Shown here piece by piece: positions 36,718 to 45,643 of a DNA stretch of 64,000 nucleotides; within the stretch, counting starts at the first letter, position 1; every line of letters starts with the position of its first letter. The stretch lies in contig NZ_CP030840.1 in the NCBI RefSeq assembly GCF_003330725.1, positions 5,394,001 to 5,458,000 on the forward strand, given 5' to 3'. Origin of the DNA: Acidisarcina polymorpha. GTDB lineage: Bacteria > Acidobacteriota > Terriglobia > Terriglobales > Acidobacteriaceae. The notes under the pieces were generated by a model. It was not told the DNA's origin, made no database searches, and worked only from the letters and a program-made list of their open reading frames with translations. The translations under genes were made by a program, and so were the position numbers.

Positions 36718-37321
36718 CTTCACTAAGAGTATCATCCGAGATAACGTAGCGCTGATTTATCTCGGTGCATGTATACGCTTGCATTCTAGCTACCTTAACC
36801 TTGCCAGCTTTCATAAGACATCCCCCACTAGCTATTCACAGAACAATTCCGAAGATAAGCATTGACATTGCCCGTCAGGAATGGGTAGCATTCGCCCGAA
36901 CCGATAAAAAGTGGTTGCTCCAACTTATAGATCACAAAAAGCTGGTTCTATATACCCCTCGTCAATGATCTAGGCAAAGTGGTAGTTCTTCAATGATTCA
37001 TCCACTAGCCAACAGTTGGATTGGCAAGAAACCCTTCTATCTTGTTTGATTCCCAGCAATGGTGGACCAAATAGGAACTTATATTTGACATTTGAAGTTT
37101 CTTAAAAAGTTTGCATTGACAGCGCTATCGCAGACTGGTTAGGATTCCCGACCGTACCGCTAAATTGTTTTAGTTGCAGCCAAAGCTCTATATTTTTCCG
37201 AGCGCTGGGAGTTGCTAGCCTTCAAGGCGGATCAAGACGGCTATCTCGAAGTCGCACGAGCGGGTCAAGATCCAGAGCTAAAACAATTAGCTGCAAGACC
37301 ATTAAGGGAGGCACGACAGCA
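36718..37321 (+). other. Long leader region of the TonB receptor gene
   Basis: About 600 bases, AT-rich on the left and middle (to about 37180), then GC-rich. It holds a promoter-like pair (37116-37145). It also holds a pair of inverted repeats, CTAAATTGTTTTAG (about 37162-37175) and CTAAAACAATTAG (about 37278-37290). Between them, 37165 to 37324 is an open, protein-like frame (containing ERWELLAFKADQDGYLEVAR) that ends at a TGA overlapping the receptor start and has no ATG or GTG start. Confidence 0.45.
37116..37145 (+). promoter_or_regulatory. Candidate promoter for the TonB receptor gene
   Basis: TTGACA (37116-37121) and TAGGAT (37140-37145, four of six to TATAAT) with an 18-base gap. Another TTGACA occurs at 37085-37090. 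They precede the receptor by about 175-240 bases, consistent with a structured 5' leader. Confidence 0.35.
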
Positions 37322-40300
37322 ATGAAATTGTTAAAAGCTTGGAAGTGCGGAGTGTTTCTATTTTCGTTATTTCTTCTGCTTGCTTGCGTAACTGGTTATG
37401 CACAGCAGAACTCGGAAATAGATGGAACGGTAACCGATAAACAAGGCGCTGTAGTTTCAGGCGCTCAGATCACGCTTACTCAGCCGAGCACCGGGCTCGT
37501 GAAGACCGCCGTAAGCAATGATTCGGGAGCGTATACCTTTCCCGGTCTCAACATCGGCACTTATGACATAAAAGTGACGGCGACTGGGTTCGAAGCTGTT
37601 GTCCAGCAGGGGCTTGAGTTGAACGTCTCGCAGACGCTGCGAGCCGACATCGCTCTCACTGTCGGTTCGGTGAACGAGACGGTCACAGTCGCCGCAAATG
37701 CGCTGCAGGTGCAAGCAGATTCGAACGTGGTCAGTACGCTGATCTCTGCTGACCAGATCAGCGAGATCGCTACCCAGAACCGGAATTTGACGGCCTTGGC
37801 GACGCTTGGTCTGGGCGTCAGTTCGGGTTTGCCGGACAGCAACACGCCGACCTCGGTAGCGTCCAGTTCGTTCATCAGTGTGAACGGTCTGCGTCATGCG
37901 CATAATATCTGGCTGATCGATGGCGGCGAGGCGGACGACCGTGGCGGCGCCGGCGGAGCGAGCATCATGCCTTCGCAGGACGCGATTGCCCAGTTCGAGA
38001 TGCTGACCAGCAACTACCCGCCGGACTACGGTATCTCCTCAGGGGCGACCATCAGTCTGGCGCTGAAGAGCGGCACACAGAACTTCCATGGAACCTTGTG
38101 GGAGTTCAACCGGAACACCGACTACAACGCGAACAGCTACTTCAATAAGCAGGCGAATCCTGTCGTCGCCCGTCAGATCATCAACTACAACATCTATGGG
38201 TTCAACATCGGCGGCCCGATTTTCATACCAAAACACTACAACACCAGCCGGCAGCGGACCTTCTTCTTCGTGAACGAAGAGTGGCGGAAGCTGAAACAGG
38301 CCAGCGCTCCCAACGTGGTGCAGGCGATTCCGGCGGCCGACTTCCCGGTAGCTGGGCAGAATCTCAATTACGTGACGCCGGCGTTTTCGTCAGCCATTCA
38401 GCTCCAGGTGCCGGTAGTAGGCGATCCCGCTTTCAACGCCAGGCTTGCCGCTGCCGGCATACCCGTACCCACGGCCAACGGTCCGAAAGTGTACTTCCCC
38501 AACAACGTAATACCGGCATCGCTCTTCGATCCGAACGCTTTGCTGTATCTCGGCACTGGCGTCTTTCCGGCGGGTAATCCGGGCACCGACAAGGTGGTGT
38601 CCTCTGCTAGCCAGCCGATCGACGTGCGCGACGACGTCGTCCGCATTGATCACCGGATCACCGATAAATGGGCGATCCTGGGGCATTACCTGGGTGATTC
38701 GGTGACCCAGTCCTATGCGTCTCCGATGTTAGGTTGGTCGGGCGCCAGCTACAACACCATCACCAGCGTCCTCAACAACCCCTCCAACAGCGCTGCGGTG
38801 AAATTAAGCGGGACCATTAGCCCTAGCTTGCTGGCTGAGGCAAGCTTCAACTACGACGGTAACGTCATCGGCATCACCAACAGCCCGAATTCGCAGGTCC
38901 CGGCTGGCTTCGGGGTGAACCGGTTCTTCGCGAATCCTTCGACGAACCTCCCCGGCCTCAACCTCGGCGCCCCGTATAACACCCAGGAGTTGCCCGGTTC
39001 GGCACCATGGAAGAATGCCGCCCGCGATTACTCACCCAAGGTGGATATCTCCTACACCATTGGCAAGCACGCCATGAAGTATGGGTTCAGCTATAACCGG
39101 TACACCAAGAACCAGCAGATCTTCGGCGATCCCGGCGGTAACTTCAACATCGGTTCACTCAGCGGCGATTCGGCGGTCGATTTCATCCTCGGGCTTTCCA
39201 ATACTTACGACCAAGCCCAGGCGCTCCCCATCCGCCACTACGTGAACCAGACAACCTCCGCCTATGTCATGGACAACTGGCGCGTGACGCCGCGGTTGAC
39301 GTTGCAGCTGGGTGTTCGCTACGACGCCCTGCCGCACGCTTACGAGAGACAAAACAATTTGTCGAATTTCGATCCGGCCACGTACATCCCAACTCTGATT
39401 CCTTCCGCCAACATCTTTCTTGGCAACAACACCAACCAGCTCAATCCGGCCGCGCTGACCAACTTTAATGGCGGCGCGTTCTATTTGAACGGCGTCCAGA
39501 TCGCCGGTCAGAACCACTTCCCCCGGGGATTGGTTCAAAACGACTACAACACTATCCAGCCGCGTGTAGGTTTCTCTAACGATCTCTTTGGGGACGGTAA
39601 GACAATCCTTCGCGGTGGCATCGGCTCTTTCTACGAGCGGGTTCAAGGCAACGACGTCTACAACGCTGCCGCTAACGAACCGTTCTTTAACGATCCGCAG
39701 GCAACCAGCGTCTATGTCTCCGACCCGCACACCGCCTGGACCACAGGACAGACGGCTCAACTTCCGAACTTCGCACAAGGAATCACAACCCTGGCCACGA
39801 CCTACAAGGCGCCAGGCGTCGTTCAATTTAGTCTCGGCGTCCAGCGTGAGGTCGCACCCTCCGTCGTCTGGGTCGTGCAATATGTCGGCAACCTGGCCTG
39901 GCATCAGCCAGTGCGGCGCCAGATCAACAATTACAGCCTCAATACCCCGCTCGGAGGAACGAACAATCCAAACTCTGGTACCCTTCTCCCGACCGATACG
40001 CGCGCGAACGCGGGCGATCCTCAGGATAAGTCGGGCACCAATCTGGGCGGCACATCGCTATCGAACGGCGATCAACTCCGGAACTACCCCGGCATCGGCC
40101 AAATCGCGCAGCAGGAAAACACCTCAAACGCGAATTACAGTGGCTTCCAGACCGGCATTCGCGCCCAGAACAAACATGGTCTTACCGGGGAGTTCGATTA
40201 CACCTGGTCGCACGAGATCGATCTCACCAGCGACGATAACAACTGCTGCCTGAGCAACCCCTACAACTTGAAATACGACAAGGGGTCGGGTGGCCTGGAT

Positions 40301-40873
40301 CGCCGTCATATCGTCAGCATCAACTATATCTACCAGCTGCCGATCTTCACTCAGAGTACTGGGCTCACCCACACCCTGCTGGGAGGGTGGGAGCTTGCCG
40401 GCGTGGTTGTGGCCGAGTCGGGAGTCATTCTGAACAACACCGCTGGTGGCAGCGCCTACGGTGGTCCTGGGCTGAGTATCGGCTACGACACAATCGGTCT
40501 CGGCGGTGGGTATCAGAATCGGCCGAACATCAACGGAAAAGTTCATTACCCGCATAAGCAGCTGGAGTGGTTTGACCCCACTGTCTTCTCGGCACCGATC
40601 CCGGCTTGGGCAGGCGGCGCGAACCAGGGCTTCGGCAGCGCCAGCAGAGACTCGATTGTCGGACCGGGCCGTCTGAACTTCTCAACATCCCTGTATAAGT
40701 CGTTCGCGATCAAGGAATACGCGCACTTCGAGTTCCGGGCGGAGTCGTTCAACACCTTCAATCACACCCAGTACAACAACGTCGGCTATCAGTTCGGATC
40801 CGGCAACTTCGGCCAAGTGACGAGCACTTTCGATCCTCGCACACTGGAGTTGGGCGCCAAGCTGATCTTCTAA
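37322..40873 (+). CDS. TonB-dependent receptor, Oar type with carboxypeptidase-regulatory-like N-terminus
   Basis: 1,183 residues. A signal peptide (VFLFSLFLLLACVTGYAQQ) leads to a carboxypeptidase-regulatory-like beta-sandwich (EIDGTVTDKQGAVVSGAQIT to about residue 120), then a plug (VNGLRHAHNIWLIDGGEADD, AIAQFEMLTSNYPPDYG) and a long beta-barrel ending in LGAKLIF. It sits in the outer membrane and takes up large substrates with TonB energy. Oar-like proteins of this size are greatly expanded in acidobacteria and are linked with polysaccharide or peptide use; the ligand is not deducible. AGGGAGG lies upstream of the ATG. A terminator follows at 40895. Confidence 0.93.
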   Translation: MKLLKAWKCGVFLFSLFLLLACVTGYAQQNSEIDGTVTDKQGAVVSGAQITLTQPSTGLVKTAVSNDSGAYTFPGLNIGTYDIKVTATGFEAVVQQGLELNVSQTLRADIALTVGSVNETVTVAANALQVQADSNVVSTLISADQISEIATQNRNLTALATLGLGVSSGLPDSNTPTSVASSSFISVNGLRHAHNIWLIDGGEADDRGGAGGASIMPSQDAIAQFEMLTSNYPPDYGISSGATISLALKSGTQNFHGTLWEFNRNTDYNANSYFNKQANPVVARQIINYNIYGFNIGGPIFIPKHYNTSRQRTFFFVNEEWRKLKQASAPNVVQAIPAADFPVAGQNLNYVTPAFSSAIQLQVPVVGDPAFNARLAAAGIPVPTANGPKVYFPNNVIPASLFDPNALLYLGTGVFPAGNPGTDKVVSSASQPIDVRDDVVRIDHRITDKWAILGHYLGDSVTQSYASPMLGWSGASYNTITSVLNNPSNSAAVKLSGTISPSLLAEASFNYDGNVIGITNSPNSQVPAGFGVNRFFANPSTNLPGLNLGAPYNTQELPGSAPWKNAARDYSPKVDISYTIGKHAMKYGFSYNRYTKNQQIFGDPGGNFNIGSLSGDSAVDFILGLSNTYDQAQALPIRHYVNQTTSAYVMDNWRVTPRLTLQLGVRYDALPHAYERQNNLSNFDPATYIPTLIPSANIFLGNNTNQLNPAALTNFNGGAFYLNGVQIAGQNHFPRGLVQNDYNTIQPRVGFSNDLFGDGKTILRGGIGSFYERVQGNDVYNAAANEPFFNDPQATSVYVSDPHTAWTTGQTAQLPNFAQGITTLATTYKAPGVVQFSLGVQREVAPSVVWVVQYVGNLAWHQPVRRQINNYSLNTPLGGTNNPNSGTLLPTDTRANAGDPQDKSGTNLGGTSLSNGDQLRNYPGIGQIAQQENTSNANYSGFQTGIRAQNKHGLTGEFDYTWSHEIDLTSDDNNCCLSNPYNLKYDKGSGGLDRRHIVSINYIYQLPIFTQSTGLTHTLLGGWELAGVVVAESGVILNNTAGGSAYGGPGLSIGYDTIGLGGGYQNRPNINGKVHYPHKQLEWFDPTVFSAPIPAWAGGANQGFGSASRDSIVGPGRLNFSTSLYKSFAIKEYAHFEFRAESFNTFNHTQYNNVGYQFGSGNFGQVTSTFDPRTLELGAKLIF

Positions 40874-40894
40874 TTCAATCGCTGTAGAACAAGG

Positions 40895-40930
40895 GCGCGG
40901 CAGGCGATCAGCTTGCCGCGCTTCTTTTGC
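40895..40930 (+). terminator. Intrinsic terminator after the TonB receptor
   Basis: Perfect 8-bp stem GCGCGGCA (40895-40902) with TGCCGCGC (40914-40921), followed by TTCTTTTGC. It begins 22 bases after the receptor stop. Confidence 0.7.
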
Positions 40931-40997
40931 AAGCCTTGCAGGATTGCCATCCGTCCGCGCTAACGGTAGCGTTAGGACTGTCTTAGTAGAGGAAGCA

Positions 40998-42179
40998 TTG
41001 ATCTCCGTTCATCGCACCCTAGTACGGATCTTGCTGCTGGTCGCGGCGGCGGCCGCAGTTCCCGCGATCTTCGGTCAATCCGATGTCAGCCCCGTGGCTA
41101 CGAGCAAATCGGACGCGCTCGCGCTGGAGCAGCAGGGAAGCAATGCCGATGCGGAGCGGATATGGCAGCGCATCGCCGAGGAACACCCCAAAGACCCTGA
41201 AGCCTTCGCCCATCTCGGATTGCTGGAGTCACGGCAGGAGAATTTTGCCGCGGCGATCGAGAATTACCGTAAAGCCCTCGCCCTCGGGCCAGCCGTGCCC
41301 GGTATCGAGATGAACCTGGGCCTCGCCTGTTTCAAGGCCAGCCAGTTCGCCGAAGCGATCAAGGCATTTTCCGCAGAGTTGCAGGGACAGCCGCCAGATA
41401 GTCCCGTTGCGGGGCGGCTCATCACTCTCTTGGGCATGGCCCATTACGGCATGGGCGACTATTTCGTTGCTATTCCCTATCTACGCAAAGCAGCGGACGA
41501 GGATCCGCAAAACCTGCCGTTACGCCTCACCCTGGCGCACAGCTGCCTTTGGAGCAAGCAATATGACTGCGTGATGAAAGTCGACAAGGAGATACTGGCG
41601 CTGAATGCCGACTCCGCCGAAGCCGACATGCTGGTGGGAGAAGCGCTCGACGAAAAGGGAGACGACGCGGGCGCCATGGAGCAATTTCGCGCAGCTACGA
41701 AAGCGAATCCCAAGGAGCCGAATGCTCATTTCGGCCTCGGCTATCTGCTCTGGAAGCAGCATCACTTCGACGAGGCGGCGCCGGAGTTTCAGGCGGAGCT
41801 CGAGAACGATCCCTCACAGCGTCAGGCCCGCGCCTACCTCGGAGACGCGCTGGTCGAGTTGAATCAGTACCAAGAGGCCCTGCCGGTCCTCGAAAGAGGT
41901 GAGGCAGAATCTTCCGACTCTGCGATGGTCCATCGCGACCTGGGTATTGTTTATGCCGAAATGGGGCGTAAGGAAGATGCCGCGAATGAGCTGGTTAAGG
42001 CGATCGCGCTCGACCCGAAGGATGTGTCGCCACATTGGCGGCTCGGAAAGCTCTTCCAGGCGATGGGAAAGAAGGACGAAGCGAAAGCGCAGTTCGAGAC
42101 TGCGAGTGCAATGATTCACGAGACCAGTCGTCCACTTACTCAGGAGATTGGTGAGCCTCGTTCGAAGTCTCAGCCGTGA
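40998..42179 (+). CDS. Secreted tetratricopeptide repeat protein
   Basis: About 393 residues. A hydrophobic signal (LVRILLLVAAAAAVPAIFGQ) is followed by about nine TPR units spanning most of the protein, for example DPEAFAHLGLLESRQENFAA and PNAHFGLGYLLWKQHHFDEA. TPR arrays form scaffolds for protein contacts. I chose the TTG at 40998 because AGAGGA precedes it closely; a TTG at 40944 would extend it by 18 residues. It follows the TonB receptor past a terminator, a pairing that suggests a related role, but no partner can be named. Confidence 0.78.
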   Translation: MISVHRTLVRILLLVAAAAAVPAIFGQSDVSPVATSKSDALALEQQGSNADAERIWQRIAEEHPKDPEAFAHLGLLESRQENFAAAIENYRKALALGPAVPGIEMNLGLACFKASQFAEAIKAFSAELQGQPPDSPVAGRLITLLGMAHYGMGDYFVAIPYLRKAADEDPQNLPLRLTLAHSCLWSKQYDCVMKVDKEILALNADSAEADMLVGEALDEKGDDAGAMEQFRAATKANPKEPNAHFGLGYLLWKQHHFDEAAPEFQAELENDPSQRQARAYLGDALVELNQYQEALPVLERGEAESSDSAMVHRDLGIVYAEMGRKEDAANELVKAIALDPKDVSPHWRLGKLFQAMGKKDEAKAQFETASAMIHETSRPLTQEIGEPRSKSQP

Positions 42180-42258
42180 AAGAAATAGTCGGCAGCGGCA
42201 AATTCATGGCCGGGCGCTTTTGCAACTAGACCTTTGAGCCTGCGTTGGCCGCTTCGTG

Positions 42259-42660
42259 TTAGTGGGCCTTATTCATCTCTGCCTTGAGGGTCTTGGCAAG
42301 CTTTTCAACTTCCTCAGCCTTCTTGATGACTGCAAGCGAGAGTGTATCTTTGTTGCTCTTGTCTACTTCAAGTTTGAGTTCCTGACTTAGCTTGAGGAGT
42401 TTCTGCGAGTCGGCGATCAGCTGCGCCTGGCGGGGATCGGGCGCGGGCGCGGGAGCCGGCGTCGTAGCATCCGGAGACTTGACTGCCGTAGGCTGCGCAG
42501 AGGAGACAGACGGTGCCGGTGCTTCGCCAACTCGGTCATGAGTATCTTGCGCTTGAGCCAGCAGGCAGGAGACAAGCAAGATACTTGCGGTACCCCAAGG
42601 CAGAGACCGTCCCACTCTCTGCCTTGGGGATGGGCGGGAATGATTCATGGATCTGCTCAT
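42259..42660 (-). CDS. Small exported helical protein
   Basis: 133 residues. The N-terminal signal (GTASILLVSCLLAQAQD) could be cut by signal peptidase I after AQA, or at the LVSC as a lipoprotein; I cannot decide. A Pro/Ala-rich linker follows, then a charged helical end containing LLKLSQELKLEVDKSNKDTL and KKAEEVEKLAKTLKAEMNK. The end resembles that of its neighbour at 42685-43098, so the two appear to be paralogues. Function unknown. Confidence 0.62.
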   Translation of the reverse strand: MSRSMNHSRPSPRQRVGRSLPWGTASILLVSCLLAQAQDTHDRVGEAPAPSVSSAQPTAVKSPDATTPAPAPAPDPRQAQLIADSQKLLKLSQELKLEVDKSNKDTLSLAVIKKAEEVEKLAKTLKAEMNKAH

Positions 42661-42684
42661 TCGGGTTAACTCGTATGCTGTTGC

Positions 42685-43098
42685 TTATTTCGCCTTCAGC
42701 GCGGCGGTCAGGTTCTTGGCGAGTTGTTCGATCATTGCGACATTGGAGGCGGCAGCGGCGGTCGACACAGTCGTCTTCGGCTTCGTGAGGTCCAGTTCCA
42801 CTCGCGCGGAGAGAACCACCATCTCGTCGGCAGCCCACTCGATCAATTCGCGTCTCCTCTTGTTCTGGAGCTCAATCGCTTCGGCGGAATGGGCGTCGTT
42901 CGCCGGGTTGTCACCGAGCAAAATATGTGGATCCATGTCTCTGGGGGTCGGATCGGGCAGGTAAACTGACTGCGACTTTCCGCCGTTTTGCGCGGACAGA
43001 GGTAAAGAGCCAGCGAACAGCAGCGCGACAAGCAGTAGGCATGGATAACACCTCACGACATCGTGAGATCTAAGGAATCCGCTAGCTTGAGTCCGCAT
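42685..43098 (-). CDS. Small exported helical protein, related to its neighbour
   Basis: About 137 residues from the ATG at 43098 with GAGG six bases upstream. The signal is CLLLVALLFAGSLPLSAQ. The mature part has VYLPDPTPRDMDPHILLGDN, a charged helix (ELQNKRRRELIEWAADEM) and an end NVAMIEQLAKNLTAALKAK similar to the end of the 42259 protein. The two genes are 24 bases apart and probably co-transcribed. Function unknown. Confidence 0.62.
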   Translation of the reverse strand: MRTQASGFLRSHDVVRCYPCLLLVALLFAGSLPLSAQNGGKSQSVYLPDPTPRDMDPHILLGDNPANDAHSAEAIELQNKRRRELIEWAADEMVVLSARVELDLTKPKTTVSTAAAASNVAMIEQLAKNLTAALKAK

Positions 43099-43238
43099 AG
43101 GGCACCTCGGCAATGCAGTCAATTCATTTGAGCCTTACCGTCCAGATAATGAGAGGATGCGGCAGCGGAAAACCTCGATGTATTCCTAAACTATACGCCT
43201 CAACATGCTTTTGATTCGGCTACTTTCGCTGGAAGCGT

Positions 43239-44459
43239 TTAGCCGCCGGGATAAACCTTGATCCAATGATTCCGCATTTTCGCCCGCACGACCTGCCCGG
43301 AAGTTTCGGAGACGATGACGTTGGTGGTTTCGGCCGGCATGTGGCAGTCGATGCAATTGCTTACGATCGAATGACCTATTTTCTTCGATACCCCGCAAGC
43401 CGTCCATAGATGACAGCTCAGACATTTGGAGGAATAGGAAGCCGCGGCTTTTTCCCCGGTATGAGTATCGTGACAGGTGGCGCAGGACATGGAAGGGGAA
43501 GACTGGTAGCAACGGCTTCGCTCGAGCAAACCCACCTGATTCCCGTGAACATCGGGATGCTCAGAGGCCGCGACCGGGAGCGGCTTAAAGAAGTCGGTCA
43601 GTGGCTTGCCGGGAACGAAGGAGAACGCAGGCGCGACTGCCTCCCGTTGCAGGCCGCTGTGGCAATAGGCGCAGGCATCGACCTGACGATCCCGCGAGAA
43701 CTTGGCGGGATTCAGGATTGTGTCTTGTGGCAACTCAGCCCGACGCGCCGCCGATGCCGCATAGCGGGCCACATGTCCAGCGCCGGGGCCGTGACAGGTC
43801 TCACAAGCAATGCCTGTGACTAAGGAATCCTTCTCATAGCTGTTGGTGGTCACCTCTGAAGATAGCGGCCGAATATAAGTGGCATGACATTCCAGACACC
43901 CTGGATTGACTGGGCGCGAGAAGTTGGCCGTTCCGTCGACAAACCCGGGACTGTTCACCCAACGATTGCCATCCCGCCAATAGCTGACTGGCAGCTCAAA
44001 AAGTTGATCTCCCTGCCAGTAGAGATACGTCTGACCCCGCGCGCCTGAGCCGGTAACGAGATCAATCGACTCGGTTTTTTTCAGCAGGTCTTTACCCCAT
44101 CCAGTGACAGCGGTCTCGGTAAATTTGCCGGCTCGCTCTTCCATATCGAAGTAGAAGGCAGGTTGCGAGGGCCGGACTGAAGGGTCGGAGATGGTGAGAA
44201 TGTTTCCTCCAGGACGAAAAGAACCCAATATGCTGCGCGGGCCAGCGATCTGCGAAGTCAGGTGGTGAGCGGTGTGAGAGTAGGACTCGCTCACCTCGCG
44301 ATGGCAGGCAGCGCAGGCGGCGTCTCCTGCCCACCCGGGACGCTGCGCTGCCAGCTTCAAGGAGGCAGGGTTCTCGGCGGTTTCAGAAGAAACCGGGAGG
44401 AAGGTGGCCAGGCAGAACAGAATGAGAGCGAATTGCCTGGGGTCGCATCGCCATCTCAT
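43239..44459 (-). CDS. Seven-heme c-type cytochrome
   Basis: About 406 residues. Seven CxxCH motifs are visible: CAACH, CLECH, CETCH, CAYCH, CATCH, CLSCH and CIDCH. A signal segment (FALILFCLATFLPVSSETA) shows export. The arrangement resembles the cytochrome c554/NrfA-related multiheme group. Its middle region contains ETAVTGWGKDLLKKTESIDL and YLYWQGDQLFELPVSYW, which I cannot assign to an enzyme. The start at 44459 has AAGGA upstream; an ATG at 44489 is possible. Likely a periplasmic electron carrier or reductase; substrate unknown. Confidence 0.8.
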   Translation of the reverse strand: MRWRCDPRQFALILFCLATFLPVSSETAENPASLKLAAQRPGWAGDAACAACHREVSESYSHTAHHLTSQIAGPRSILGSFRPGGNILTISDPSVRPSQPAFYFDMEERAGKFTETAVTGWGKDLLKKTESIDLVTGSGARGQTYLYWQGDQLFELPVSYWRDGNRWVNSPGFVDGTANFSRPVNPGCLECHATYIRPLSSEVTTNSYEKDSLVTGIACETCHGPGAGHVARYAASAARRAELPQDTILNPAKFSRDRQVDACAYCHSGLQREAVAPAFSFVPGKPLTDFFKPLPVAASEHPDVHGNQVGLLERSRCYQSSPSMSCATCHDTHTGEKAAASYSSKCLSCHLWTACGVSKKIGHSIVSNCIDCHMPAETTNVIVSETSGQVVRAKMRNHWIKVYPGG

Positions 44460-44707
44460 TCGGCTATATTCCTTTCCGTGCAACAACATTACCCAGTCTT
44501 ACCGTGATTGTTAAGACGGGTCGGCCTGGTTAGATCATGAGAGCGAATTCCGCATCGTGATGGTAGCAAACGAGCGAGCTTCGATACAGACGGAAACAGC
44601 TTCGAATGCCGGGAGACACTCGCCCGGCCTGTACCACCTGCCATGCAGGGGCACCTGGAGTTCCATCCGACGCAGGTTTATGATGTTGTTCAGTTAGGAA
44701 TGAAGCC

Positions 44708-44992
44708 ATGATCGACCAAACTGGAGAAGGGCCGCTCGACGAATTCAAAGAGAAGATCACTGAAGTGTTGGAGCTCCTCAACAAGGACAACATTCCTATC
44801 ATCATCGCTGATGAAGGGAAGATTGAGAGCGTACTTCAAGGCCCCGGTTCCCATGTAGATGCGCTGCAGGCTCTTGAACACAGCGAGACCGTCGAAGCCG
44901 TGCGCCGAGGTCTCGTGGAAGCTGATGCCGGCCAGATGCGGCTGCTCGACGAAGCGCTTCGCGCGGTGCTCTCGAGCACTTCGAAAAAGTAG
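44708..44992 (+). CDS. Phd/YefM antitoxin-like small protein
   Basis: 94 residues with AGGA eight bases before the ATG. The N-terminal half (DEFKEKITEVLELLNKDNIP, then IIIADEGKIESVLQ) resembles the DNA-binding half of prevent-host-death antitoxins. The C-terminal part (LQALEHSETVEAVRRGLVEA, then DAGQMRLLDEALRAVL) resembles their toxin-binding tail. No toxin gene lies next to it; the flanking genes are transcribed away from or against it. The assignment is from pattern memory, not a search, so it remains tentative. Confidence 0.5.
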   Translation: MIDQTGEGPLDEFKEKITEVLELLNKDNIPIIIADEGKIESVLQGPGSHVDALQALEHSETVEAVRRGLVEADAGQMRLLDEALRAVLSSTSKK

Positions 44993-45050
44993 TAAATGGC
45001 GTCTTGACATAGTGGCCATCTTCTAGTGAACGCCGTGCAAAAGGATGCGA

Positions 45051-45494
45051 CTACTTAGCAGCCGGCGCGAGGTTTACCTGGAAACCAGTTACTTTTCCGG
45101 ACTGCGGATCAATGTCGCAAACGAATGTGAAATCCTGCCATCCCTTGGGGATACGGGCCGAGCCGCTACCAATCAGCTTGGCCATGCTTTCAAGTGTGAG
45201 TGTTTTTGGATCGTCGGTCCCCAGAAAGACCCGGTCAACGCCGGGGAGTTGTTTCTTCAAGGCGGCCACTGCAGCCGGACGGCAGATCGTCTCTCCTACC
45301 TTCTTAGCGTTGCTCCACTCTTCCGCCAGCTTTCGCTCCTGAACAGAGCGAAGCGTCCTGATCTGTCTTTCGATGATCGCGGTCTCGGCGGACGACAGCT
45401 CCGGCTCGGTAGACGCGGCAGTTTGACCAATCGCCTGGATTACCGTTCCAGTGAGCAGAAGGAGGCCTAAGCGGCTCCAATTCACAAGTTTCAC
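45051..45494 (-). CDS. Exported protein of unknown function
   Basis: About 147 residues from the GTG at 45494, which follows GGAGG closely. A signal (LGLLLLTGTVIQAIGQTA) is followed by a helical part (AETAIIERQIRTLRSVQERK) and an end with WQDFTFVCDIDPQSGKVTGF. The two Cys (TICRPA and FVCDID) could pair in the periplasm. The shape is reminiscent of small DUF930-like proteins, but I am not sure. The frame is open for 63 more codons upstream that do not look coding. Confidence 0.6.
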   Translation of the reverse strand: MKLVNWSRLGLLLLTGTVIQAIGQTAASTEPELSSAETAIIERQIRTLRSVQERKLAEEWSNAKKVGETICRPAAVAALKKQLPGVDRVFLGTDDPKTLTLESMAKLIGSGSARIPKGWQDFTFVCDIDPQSGKVTGFQVNLAPAAK

Positions 45495-45643
45495 TCGTCC
45501 TCCTTGGAAGCCAGCCTCTTCGTTTCGGCAAGTTGATTGTGCAGTGTTCAGCTTCAATATACGACAGGGGACACTTTCAAGATGCGTCGTCCTTAGCGCC
45601 AAATGCATCTTTCTAAGTAACACCCGCAATTGGAGGATCAACC

